Source: Actinomycetota bacterium (lineage in GTDB: Bacteria > Actinomycetota > Acidimicrobiia > Acidimicrobiales > JAHWLA01). Taken from it: a stretch of DNA of 11,346 nt. A program made the position numbers and the translations under genes. This document shows positions 5,705 to 11,346 of the stretch, piece by piece (within the stretch, counting starts at the first letter, position 1; each line of letters begins with the position of its first letter). Location: positions 1-11,346 of the forward strand of contig JAHWLA010000068.1 in NCBI GenBank assembly GCA_019347595.1, given 5' to 3'. Under the pieces are notes generated by a model that made no database searches, was not told the DNA's origin, and saw only the letters and a list, made by a program, of their open reading frames with translations.

Positions 5705-6769
5705 TCAGCTCGCCAGGGAGGCGAAGAGCATGCGGCCGACCGAGGTGTTGACGTTGCTGGTGATGCGCACGTCGACTTCCTGGCCCACCAGCTCGGTGGC
5801 GTCGGCCACCACCACCATCGTCCCGTCGTCGAGGTAGCCGACGCCCTGGCCGGGCTCGCGCCCCTGCTTGGCAATGGGGAGCCGGATGACCTCGCCGGGC
5901 ACGTAGACGGGCTTCAGGCCGTCGGACAGGCGGTGCAGGCTCAGGCACGAGACCCCGTGCACCTCGGCCACCCTCTGGAGCGCCCCGTCCACGGTGAGCA
6001 GCCGGGCGCCGATGCGCTTGGCCAGCGCCACCAGCTTGGCGTCCACCTCCTCATACTCGGGGACCTCGTCGTCGAGCACGTGCACCTCGACGCCGGGGAA
6101 GTGGCGCAGGGCGTCGAGCAGCTCCAACCCTCGGCGGCCTCGGCGGCGCCGGGTGGGCTCCTGGGCGTCGGCGATGGTCTGGATCTCGTCGAGCACGAAC
6201 TGCGGGACGAGGAGCAGGTCGCGCAGGAAGCCGGCCCGGGCCAGCGACAGCAACCGCCCGTCGATGACGGCCGACGTGTCGACCAGCACGGCGTCCTGCT
6301 CCACCAGGTCGCCCAGCGGCGTGGCCCGCACCAGGGGCCGGGTGGAGAGGCCCGCGAGGGCCAGCAGCTCGTCGCTCTTGCGCCACCCCATGGAGAAGCC
6401 CCAGTACGCCCCCACCCACACCACCAGGCCCACGATGGGCCAGCCCACCTGCGTCGGCACCAGCAGGGCGATGGGGATGGCGATGACGGCAGCCAGGCCG
6501 CCGACGGCCAGTCCGCCGACGGCGCCCGCAAAGAGACGGGGGGCGGGCGTCTGGTCGATTCGGCGCTCGGCCTGGTGCATGGCCTTCCGCAGCAACCGGC
6601 CCAACAGGCCGCCGGCCACGTAGCCCACGCAGGCGCCGAGCGTGGCGCCCACGATGGCGCCGCTGCCGTGGTCGACCGCGCCGCTGTCACCGAGGGCAAA
6701 GCCGCCCGCGGTGGCGAGGAAGACGACGAAGAGGCGGACGAGCTCGACGAACATGTCGTTTGTAGTCAT
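5705..6769 (-). CDS. YacL-like membrane protein with PIN and TRAM domains
   Basis: 354 residues. The N-terminal third has about four transmembrane segments (roughly 7-27, 38-60, 79-104, 109-127). A PIN nuclease-like domain follows (about 160-275) with four acidic residues at expected places: Asp164 (VLVDTSAVIDGR), Glu195 (FVLDEIQ), Asp243 (EEVDAKLVALAK) and Asp261 (LLTVDGALQRVA). A C-terminal TRAM RNA-binding domain follows (about 297-350, GVGYLDDGTMVVV). This matches the YacL/PIN-TRAM family, presumed membrane-bound ribonucleases. The RNA target is unknown. In B. subtilis yacL lies between disA and ispD, and here it also precedes ispD. The ATG at 6769 stands 25 bases after the carD stop. A hairpin sits directly against this start and no clear Shine-Dalgarno is free. 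Confidence 0.88.
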   Translation of the reverse strand: MTTNDMFVELVRLFVVFLATAGGFALGDSGAVDHGSGAIVGATLGACVGYVAGGLLGRLLRKAMHQAERRIDQTPAPRLFAGAVGGLAVGGLAAVIAIPIALLVPTQVGWPIVGLVVWVGAYWGFSMGWRKSDELLALAGLSTRPLVRATPLGDLVEQDAVLVDTSAVIDGRLLSLARAGFLRDLLLVPQFVLDEIQTIADAQEPTRRRRGRRGLELLDALRHFPGVEVHVLDDEVPEYEEVDAKLVALAKRIGARLLTVDGALQRVAEVHGVSCLSLHRLSDGLKPVYVPGEVIRLPIAKQGREPGQGVGYLDDGTMVVVADATELVGQEVDVRITSNVNTSVGRMLFASLAS

Positions 6770-6770
6770 C

Positions 6771-6789
6771 GGCGTCCCGGAGGGACGCC
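6771..6789 (-). promoter_or_regulatory. Hairpin abutting the yacL-like start codon
   Basis: GGCGTCCC (6771-6778) and GGGACGCC (6782-6789) are exact reverse complements around GGA. The stem is one base from the ATG at 6769 and five bases after the carD stop. It covers the place where a ribosome site would be. It may reduce translation or partly terminate transcription after carD. Confidence 0.5.
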
Positions 6790-6794
6790 TGAAC

Positions 6795-7274
6795 CTACGG
6801 CAGGGCGTCGTTGAGCTTCTTCTCGGCCTCTTCCTCGGACACGCCGATGGCGAACGTCAGCTCCGAGACGAGGATCTGCCGGGCCCGAGTCAGCATGCGC
6901 TTCTCGCCCGCCGACAGCCCCTTGTCCTTGTCGCGAATGGAGAGGTTTCGCACCACCTCGGCCACCTGGTAGATATCGCCGGATTTCAGCTTCTCCACGT
7001 GGTTCTTGTAGCGGCGCGACCAGTTGGTCGGCATGCGCGCCTCCTTCTTGCGAAGGACGGCGAACACCTCCTCGACCTCTTCGTCGTTGATGACCTCGCG
7101 CAACCCGACCTCGTCGGTGTTGTCGCACGGGACCATGAGGGTGAGGTCGCCGTAGGCGAGCTTCAGGACGAGGTACTCGCGAGTCTCCCCGAAGACCTCC
7201 TTCTTCTCCCGGCGCTCGATCACCGCGGCCCCGTGATGGGGGTAAACGACCTTGTCACCGACGTCGAAGGACAT
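6795..7274 (-). CDS. carD: CarD-type RNA polymerase-binding transcription regulator
   Basis: 159 residues. Binds the RNA polymerase beta subunit and stabilises open complexes, notably at rRNA promoters, and is global and usually essential in mycobacteria. The N-terminal RNAP-interaction domain (about 1-60) contains VGDKVVYPHHGAAVIE and YLVLKLAYGDLTLMVP. The DNA-binding C-terminal domain contains PTNWSRRYK, with Trp85 matching the mycobacterial Trp86 that wedges into the DNA, and GLSAGEKRMLTRARQIL. The ATG at 7274 is fixed by the family start MSFDVGD and a GGGAG box just upstream. The frame continues past this codon through the opposite-strand Crp gene, but that part is not coding. In M. tuberculosis carD also stands just ahead of ispD-ispF. 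A promoter is visible upstream. Confidence 0.95.
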   Translation of the reverse strand: MSFDVGDKVVYPHHGAAVIERREKKEVFGETREYLVLKLAYGDLTLMVPCDNTDEVGLREVINDEEVEEVFAVLRKKEARMPTNWSRRYKNHVEKLKSGDIYQVAEVVRNLSIRDKDKGLSAGEKRMLTRARQILVSELTFAIGVSEEEAEKKLNDALP

Positions 7275-7304
7275 ACCTCTCCCGGGAACGAGACATTGAA
7301 GGGA

Positions 7305-7317
7305 TACCCCAAGGGTA
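7305..7317. promoter_or_regulatory. Small dyad over the carD -10 box
   Basis: TACCC (7305-7309) and GGGTA (7313-7317) are inverted around CAA. The right arm is the carD -10 box read on the other strand. It could be an operator, but a 5-bp arm can arise by chance. Confidence 0.25.
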
Positions 7318-7340
7318 CGGAGGTCGCCGCAATAGGACAA
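7312..7340 (-). promoter_or_regulatory. Putative promoter of carD
   Basis: On the minus strand TTGTCC (7335-7340) is followed after exactly 17 bases by TACCCT (7312-7317), a TAnnnT -10 box. Transcription would start near 7305, about 31 bases before the ATG, leaving room for the GGGAG ribosome site. Confidence 0.5.
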
Positions 7341-7372
7341 CTCGACGGCTGCAACGGGGGCCGGGCGGGGGC

Positions 7373-7378
7373 TAGGCT
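7373..7378 (+). promoter_or_regulatory. Possible -10 box of the Crp/Fnr gene
   Basis: TAGGCT fits TAnnnT and ends 10 bases before the ATG at 7389, so transcription would start about 4 bases before the codon. No Shine-Dalgarno is present, which fits a near-leaderless message. No convincing -35 box was seen. Confidence 0.3.
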
Positions 7379-7388
7379 CCGCCGTCGC

Positions 7389-8048
7389 ATGGACACCGCC
7401 ACGCTGTTGGCACGGTCGGAGTTGTTCAGCGCTCTCGACTCCGAGGCCGTTGCCGACATCGCCGCGGCGGCTCGCGACATCACCCTTCAGCGCAACGAGC
7501 TGGTGTTCGCCGAGGCCGACCCCGCCGACGAACTCTACGTCGTGCGCTCGGGGCGTATCGCCATCGCCAAGCGCTCGGTGGAAGGGCGCGAGTCGGTGGT
7601 GGCCCTCATGGAGCAGGGCGACCTCTTCGGCGAGATGAGCCTGTTCGACGGCGAGGGCCGCTCGGCCGACGCCCGGGCCCTGGAGCCGTGCGCGCTGGTC
7701 GGCGTGCCCTTCGGCCCCATCCGGGCCGTGCTGGAGGCCGAGCCGCGCCTGCTGTGGCACGTGGTCTCGCTGCTGGCCCGCCGCCTGCGGGTGACCGACG
7801 CCGCCCTGGCCGACACCGTGTTCCTCGACGTGACGGGCCGCACGGCCAAGCGGCTGCTGGAGATCGCGGGCGACCACGACGAGTTCACCCTGCCGGTGAC
7901 GCAGGAGGAGCTGGCCGGGATGGTGGGGGCTTCCCGGGAACGGGTCAACAAGGCCATCGCCGCCTTCATCCGGCTGGGGTGGTTGGTGCAGACCGATCGG
8001 CGCTACCGCATCACCGACCGGGTCCAACTCTCACGACGCGCCACCTGA
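7389..8048 (+). CDS. Crp/Fnr family transcription regulator
   Basis: 219 residues. The N-terminal cyclic-nucleotide-binding domain (about 1-125) has the phosphate-binding cassette GEMSLFDGEGRSADARA (81-97). Gly81, Glu82, Arg91 and Ser92 are kept as in cAMP-binding CAP and GlxR proteins. A long connecting helix follows (about 125-142). The C-terminal winged HTH (about 145-212) includes VTQEELAGMVGASRERVNKAI. There are no N-terminal cysteines for an iron-sulfur cluster, so it is not FNR-like in sensing. cAMP is the likely ligand by residue match only. The ATG at 7389 starts the family-like MDTATLLARSELFSAL; the frame is open further upstream but crosses carD. It is divergent from carD across 114 bases and its end overlaps the convergent HTH gene by 18 bases. 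No TGTGA-N6-TCACA site was found in the window. Confidence 0.9.
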   Translation: MDTATLLARSELFSALDSEAVADIAAAARDITLQRNELVFAEADPADELYVVRSGRIAIAKRSVEGRESVVALMEQGDLFGEMSLFDGEGRSADARALEPCALVGVPFGPIRAVLEAEPRLLWHVVSLLARRLRVTDAALADTVFLDVTGRTAKRLLEIAGDHDEFTLPVTQEELAGMVGASRERVNKAIAAFIRLGWLVQTDRRYRITDRVQLSRRAT

Positions 8049-8567
8049 CGAGCGTCGTCGGCGGTGGACGCCGAAGACGATCCCGACCGGTTCGCCGGAG
8101 GGGTTGTCCCGCTGCTTGAACTCGGCGGCCAGCGCGTCCAGGCGGTCGATCAGCTCCGTGCGGTCGGCCGGTGAGAGGCGCACGCCGAGGCGTGTGACCG
8201 AGGCGTCGAGGTCGCCGCTCTCGACCAGCTCGTGGCGGAAGGCGTCGACGATGGCGACGCCCACCGCGTGGCCCGCGGCGTCGCCGATGTCGAGCGTCCA
8301 GGACTTGCCCGTGGCCCGGTAGGGCTTCTCCCGCGCCCCCCGGGTGCCACGCCGGACGGGCTCGGCGGCCAGGAAGCCGGTGTCGACCAACGTGCGCACG
8401 TGGTGGAGGACGGTGGCCGGGTCCTTGCCCAGGCGCTCGGCCAGCTCCCGGTTGGTGAGGGCGTCGTCGAGGCAGAGGCGCAGGATGCGCAGCCGCAGGG
8501 GGTTGCTCACGGCCCGCGCCTCGGCCAGGGTGGCGGGGCGGCGCTCGGGCTGGTCGGCGGCGGCCAT
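8031..8567 (-). CDS. ArsR-like winged helix-turn-helix regulator, probable repressor of the adjacent exporter
   Basis: 178 residues. A winged HTH of the ArsR/HTH_20 type covers about residues 14-72 (RAVSNPLRLRILRLCL, TNRELAERLGKDPATVLHHV, RTLVDTGFLAAEP), with recognition helix near 50-62. The remainder is helical and acidic (about 90-160) and may bind an effector or mediate dimerisation. It lacks an obvious CxC metal site, so metal sensing is unlikely. The ATG at 8567 follows GGGAGG. It is divergent from the MFS exporter, 35 bases apart, with a perfect inverted repeat between them, the classic layout of a local drug-efflux repressor. The tail overlaps the Crp gene by 18 bases. Confidence 0.88.
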   Translation of the reverse strand: MAAADQPERRPATLAEARAVSNPLRLRILRLCLDDALTNRELAERLGKDPATVLHHVRTLVDTGFLAAEPVRRGTRGAREKPYRATGKSWTLDIGDAAGHAVGVAIVDAFRHELVESGDLDASVTRLGVRLSPADRTELIDRLDALAAEFKQRDNPSGEPVGIVFGVHRRRRSSGGAS

Positions 8568-8596
8568 TGCCTCCCAGTCTACTGATTGGGTATTCT
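8567..8596 (+). promoter_or_regulatory. Promoter of the MFS exporter (leaderless)
   Basis: TTGCCT (8567-8572, four of six matches to TTGACA) and TATTCT (8591-8596) are 18 bases apart. Transcription would start about 7 bases after the -10 box, at 8602-8603, which is the GTG itself. No Shine-Dalgarno precedes that codon, in line with a leaderless transcript. Confidence 0.55.
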
Positions 8597-8604
8597 CAAT
8601 CAGT
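8581..8604. promoter_or_regulatory. Operator: perfect 8-8-8 inverted repeat between regulator and exporter
   Basis: ACTGATTG (8581-8588) and CAATCAGT (8597-8604) are exact reverse complements separated by 8 bases. The site covers the exporter's -10 box, expected transcription start and first bases of its GTG. It is 14 bases from the HTH start codon. Its size and position fit a dimeric ArsR-type repressor that shuts off the exporter and probably itself. Confidence 0.7.
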
Positions 8605-9973
8605 GAGCCTGCGCCGGCACCCCGACTTCCTGCGGTTGTGGGCAGGCGAGACCATCAGCCAGGTCGGCACCCAGGTCACCTTGCTGGCCGTCCCCCTCAT
8701 CGCCATCACGCTGCTCGAGGCGTCGACGTTGCAGGTGGGGCTGCTCACGGCGGCGGAGACGCTGCCGTTCCTGTTGGTGGGGCTGCCCGCGGGCGCCATC
8801 GTCGACCGGCTGCGCCGGCGGCCGGTGATGATCGCCGCCGACGTGGGCCGGGCGGTGGCGTTGGCCACCGTGCCGGTCGCCTACGCCTTCGACGTGCTCA
8901 CCATGGCCCAGCTCTACGTGGTGGTGCTGGTCGTCGGCGTGCAGACGGTGTTCTTCGACGTGGCCTACCAGTCGTACTTGCCGGCGTTGGTGGACCGCGA
9001 CGACTTGGTGGAGGGCAACGCCAAGCTGGAGATCAGTCGCTCGGGCGCCCAGGTGGCGGGGCCGGGGCTCGGCGGCGGGCTGGTGGGCTGGGTGGGGGCG
9101 TCGGCGGCGATCTGGCTCGACGCCGCCAGCTTCCTGGTCTCGGCGCTGGCCCTGCTCGGGATTCGCACGCCGGAGGCCACTCCCGGCCGAGAGTCGGATG
9201 CCGCCGGTGCGCCGATACGGCTCCGCACCCGGATCGTCGAGGGCGTGCGCTATGTGTGGCGCCACCCGTGGCTGCGCCCGCTGGCCTGCTCGACGGCGAC
9301 GTTCAACCTGTTCGGCACCATGAGCTACTCGATCGTGCTCGTCTTCGCCGTGCGGGAGCTCGACGTGTCGGTCGGTCGCCTGGGGCTCGTGGTGGCGGCA
9401 GGCAACCTCGGCTTCGTCGCCGGAGCGGCCCTCACCCGGCGGATCACGGCCCGGTTGGGCGTCGGTCGCACCATCTGGATGAGCGGGCTGGTGAGCGGCC
9501 TGGGGCCGTGGCTCCTGGGCCTGGCCACGCCGGCGACCGCCACGGTGCTGCTCGTCGCCGGGTTCGCCATCGGCAGCGCCGGCATCCCCGCCTACAACAT
9601 CAACCAGGTGAGCCTGCGCCAGGCCATCACGCCCGCCCGCCTCCAGGGGCGCATGCACGCCACCATGCGCTTCGTGGTGTGGGGAACCATGCCGCTGGGC
9701 GGCGTGCTCGGCGGCACCCTCGGGTCGCTCATCGGATTGCGCCCGACGCTGCTGGTGGCGGCGGCGGGGACCACGCTCGCCTTCCTGTGGGTGCGGCTGT
9801 CGCCCGTGGCCCGGCTGGTGGAGATGCCGCCCGGCTCGTCGTCAGACGGCGAGGAACCGGACGGTACGCGCCCAGGCGTCGGCGGCGTCGTCGGGCCGAT
9901 GGCTGGGCCGCTCGGGAGCGTGGACGAAGGCGTGCTCGGCCTCGGGGTAGACGACCACCTCGACGTTCGGTAG
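8603..9973 (+). CDS. MFS efflux transporter (EntS-like, MFS_3 type)
   Basis: 456 residues with about 12 transmembrane helices across residues 12-400, exporting an unknown small molecule from the cytoplasm by proton exchange. The cytoplasmic motif A between helices 2 and 3 reads GLPAGAIVDRLRRRP (60-74). RHPDFLRLWAGETIS at the start and FFDVAYQSYLPALVDRDDLVEGNA (117-140, split here by FFDVAYQSYLP and ALVDRDDLVEGNA) are typical of the EntS-like group. GTG at 8603 is chosen because it sits at the expected distance from a -10 box and gives the family-like start MSLRRHPDF. A TTG further upstream at 8567 would lie across the operator and the HTH start. The last 43 residues (414-456) are Gly/Asp-rich, non-membrane, and lie opposite the hydrolase gene, so they are probably an extended tail. 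The substrate is not predictable. Confidence 0.88.
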   Translation: MSLRRHPDFLRLWAGETISQVGTQVTLLAVPLIAITLLEASTLQVGLLTAAETLPFLLVGLPAGAIVDRLRRRPVMIAADVGRAVALATVPVAYAFDVLTMAQLYVVVLVVGVQTVFFDVAYQSYLPALVDRDDLVEGNAKLEISRSGAQVAGPGLGGGLVGWVGASAAIWLDAASFLVSALALLGIRTPEATPGRESDAAGAPIRLRTRIVEGVRYVWRHPWLRPLACSTATFNLFGTMSYSIVLVFAVRELDVSVGRLGLVVAAGNLGFVAGAALTRRITARLGVGRTIWMSGLVSGLGPWLLGLATPATATVLLVAGFAIGSAGIPAYNINQVSLRQAITPARLQGRMHATMRFVVWGTMPLGGVLGGTLGSLIGLRPTLLVAAAGTTLAFLWVRLSPVARLVEMPPGSSSDGEEPDGTRPGVGGVVGPMAGPLGSVDEGVLGLGVDDHLDVR

Positions 9974-10492
9974 CTGCCTGAGCGCGTCGACGTCATCGGG
10001 CGGCGTGTAGGGGTCGCGGCCGCCCAAGATCGCCAGCACCGGGCACGCCTCGGGACGGGCCAGCGCCTCCATCGGCTCGCCCCGGCCGGAGTTCCACTGC
10101 GGCGGCACCCGGATCATCCCGTAGAACGACACGCCGCGGTCGAACCGGCCCGAGCCCGCCGCCTGGTAGACGTGCATGCCGCCCCGGCAGAAGCCGATCA
10201 CCGCCACCCGGTCGCATCCGGTGGCGTCGGCCCCCTCGACCAGATCGCCCACCACCCGGTCGACGTCGAGTGGCGTCTGCATGCGCTCCTCCAGCGCCAA
10301 ATGCTCCTGGCCGGGGAACAGCTCGACCGCGCACACGGCCCAGCCGTGGCGGGCGGCCAGGTCGGCCGCCATGGCGTCGAACAGGTCGCGCAATCCCATG
10401 ATGTCGGGGGCGATCACCACGCCTCGGCTCGGCTCGCCGTCGGGGAGCGCCAGTTCGGCGGGGGTGCCGGACGGCAGCGTGATGCGGCTCAC
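9842..10492 (-). CDS. Dienelactone hydrolase-like alpha/beta hydrolase
   Basis: 216 residues. The DLH fold with a Cys-Asp-His triad: Cys102 in GFCRGG, Asp160 in GGRDPYTP and His187 in EAEHAFVH. APDIMGLRD (28-36) matches the usual strand-turn next to the active site. The substrate is unknown; many such proteins act on lactones or esters rather than chlorocatechol products. The GTG start overlaps the disA stop as GTGA, so it is translationally coupled to disA. Its stop lies 132 bases inside the convergent exporter frame. The link to c-di-AMP biology is only positional. Confidence 0.88.
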   Translation of the reverse strand: MSRITLPSGTPAELALPDGEPSRGVVIAPDIMGLRDLFDAMAADLAARHGWAVCAVELFPGQEHLALEERMQTPLDVDRVVGDLVEGADATGCDRVAVIGFCRGGMHVYQAAGSGRFDRGVSFYGMIRVPPQWNSGRGEPMEALARPEACPVLAILGGRDPYTPPDDVDALRQLPNVEVVVYPEAEHAFVHAPERPSHRPDDAADAWARTVRFLAV

Positions 10493-11346
10493 GAATAGCG
10501 GTCGAGGATGCTGGTCTCGGCCAGGCGGGACAGGCCTTCCTTGATGGCCTTGGCCCGCACGTCGCCCACGCCGTCGACGTCGTCGAGCTCGTCGATGGTG
10601 GCCCGCATGATCTTCTGGAGGTTGCCGAAGCGGACGACGATCTTCTCCACGATGGCGTCGGGCAGCCGGGGCACCTTCGACAGCAGGCGGTAGCCCCGGG
10701 GCTGAAGGCTGGTGTCGAGCTCAGCCGACCCGATCGGCAGGCGCAGCACGTCGACGACCGTCTTCAGGTCGAGCAGGTCCTCGGTGCTCAGGTCGGACAG
10801 CGTCTCCATGGCCTGGTCGAGCCGCCAGCCCGCGTCCTCCTGGAAGTAGTCCTTGATGACGAGCCGGCGGTCGTCCTCGACCCCGCCCATCAGCTCCTCG
10901 AGCTGGAGGAGGATCAGGCGGCCGTCGGTGCCCAGCTCGACGATGTAGCCGTCGATCTCCTCGGCGATGCGCCGCACCATCTCGGCCCGCTGGAGCACGG
11001 TGACGACATCGCGGGTGGTGACCAGGTCCTCCACCTCCAGGGCGGAGAGGGAGGTGCTCACTGCGTCGAGGCGCACCTTGTAGCGCTCCAGCGTCTGGAG
11101 GGCCTGGTTGGCCCGGCTCAGCAGCCGGGGGATGGGCTCCAGCGGGTGCTTGTGCTCGCCCCGGTAGACGGCGATGACCGACATGTCCTCCGACACCGAG
11201 ATCACGGGTACGTCGATGGAGCGGGCCACCCGTTCGGCGGTGCGGTGCCGGGTGCCGGTCTCGGTGGTGGTGACGTTGGGGCTGGGCAGCAGGTGGACGT
11301 TGGCCCGGGCGATGCGGCTGGCGTCAGGGGCCAGGATGATGGCGCC
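10489..11346 (-). CDS. disA: DNA integrity scanning protein DisA, diadenylate cyclase (5' partial)
   Basis: Makes cyclic di-AMP from two ATP; in Bacillus it also scans DNA for lesions and pauses at branched structures. Only 285 residues are visible and the gene runs off the right edge. The window opens at Gly-Ala of the conserved DGA motif (GAIIL), so the catalytic Asp codon is just outside. The RHR motif (ETGTRHRTAERVA) follows about 32 residues later. Then come the helical linker (about 70-210) and a helix-hairpin-helix DNA-binding tail (LDDVDGVGDVRAKAIKEGL). The start codon and about the first 75 residues are beyond the window; a GTG at 11229 is an internal codon. The gene overlaps the hydrolase by GTGA. 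In Bacillus and mycobacteria radA is next to disA and may lie just outside. Confidence 0.95.
   Translation of the reverse strand, partial: GAIILAPDASRIARANVHLLPSPNVTTTETGTRHRTAERVARSIDVPVISVSEDMSVIAVYRGEHKHPLEPIPRLLSRANQALQTLERYKVRLDAVSTSLSALEVEDLVTTRDVVTVLQRAEMVRRIAEEIDGYIVELGTDGRLILLQLEELMGGVEDDRRLVIKDYFQEDAGWRLDQAMETLSDLSTEDLLDLKTVVDVLRLPIGSAELDTSLQPRGYRLLSKVPRLPDAIVEKIVVRFGNLQKIMRATIDELDDVDGVGDVRAKAIKEGLSRLAETSILDRYS

Noticed and set aside
7275..8027. Extension of the carD frame across the Crp gene
   Set aside because: Antisense to a well-supported Crp/Fnr gene. CarD's family start and promoter sit at 7274-7340.
8600..9658. Long minus-strand open frame opposite the exporter
   Set aside because: Composition is His/Gln/Arg/Gly-rich with no recognisable fold. 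It mirrors a clear 12-helix transporter.

Overview
The window is GC-rich and densely packed, with a strong G/C bias at third codon positions. It looks like a chromosomal segment of an actinobacterium. CarD, a DUF3263/LytR_C gene pair and a DisA c-di-AMP synthase fit Actinomycetota. A sigma factor of the Bacillus SigH (Spo0H) type suggests a deep-branching lineage such as Acidimicrobiia. That lineage call is inference. No mobile element, CRISPR array, rRNA or tRNA was found.

Left end (1-1866). A short tail of a plus-strand gene, then otsB (trehalose-6-phosphate phosphatase, minus strand), then a plus-strand secreted protein or lipoprotein of unknown function. Long hairpins with tiny loops separate the convergent gene ends.

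Middle (1864-7274, all minus strand). In transcription order: carD, a YacL-like PIN-TRAM membrane protein, ispD, ispF, rlmB, sigH, a DUF3263 gene and a LytR_C-domain gene. Start and stop codons overlap by 4 bp at ispD/ispF, ispF/rlmB and DUF3263/LytR_C. sigH has its own promoter with a perfect TTGACA -35 box. From memory of the B. subtilis map (disA-yacL-ispD-ispF-gltX-cysE-cysS-mrnC-rlmB-yacP-sigH), the order here is the same backbone with genes removed (including cysS) and others inserted. This shared order supports calling the sigma factor a true SigH ortholog.

Right end (7389-11346). A Crp/Fnr regulator (plus) converges on, and overlaps, an ArsR-like HTH regulator (minus). The HTH gene is divergent from an MFS exporter (plus). 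A perfect 8-8-8 inverted repeat lies between them, over the exporter's -10 box and GTG start, so the exporter transcript is probably leaderless and locally repressed. The exporter frame overlaps a convergent dienelactone hydrolase-like gene by 132 bp. That gene is in turn coupled by a GTGA overlap to disA, which runs off the right edge.

The most interesting signals are the conserved disA-to-sigH order with SigH retained in an actinobacterium, the leaderless exporter with its operator, the disA-hydrolase coupling, and a set of long, nearly perfect intergenic palindromes without U-tracts.
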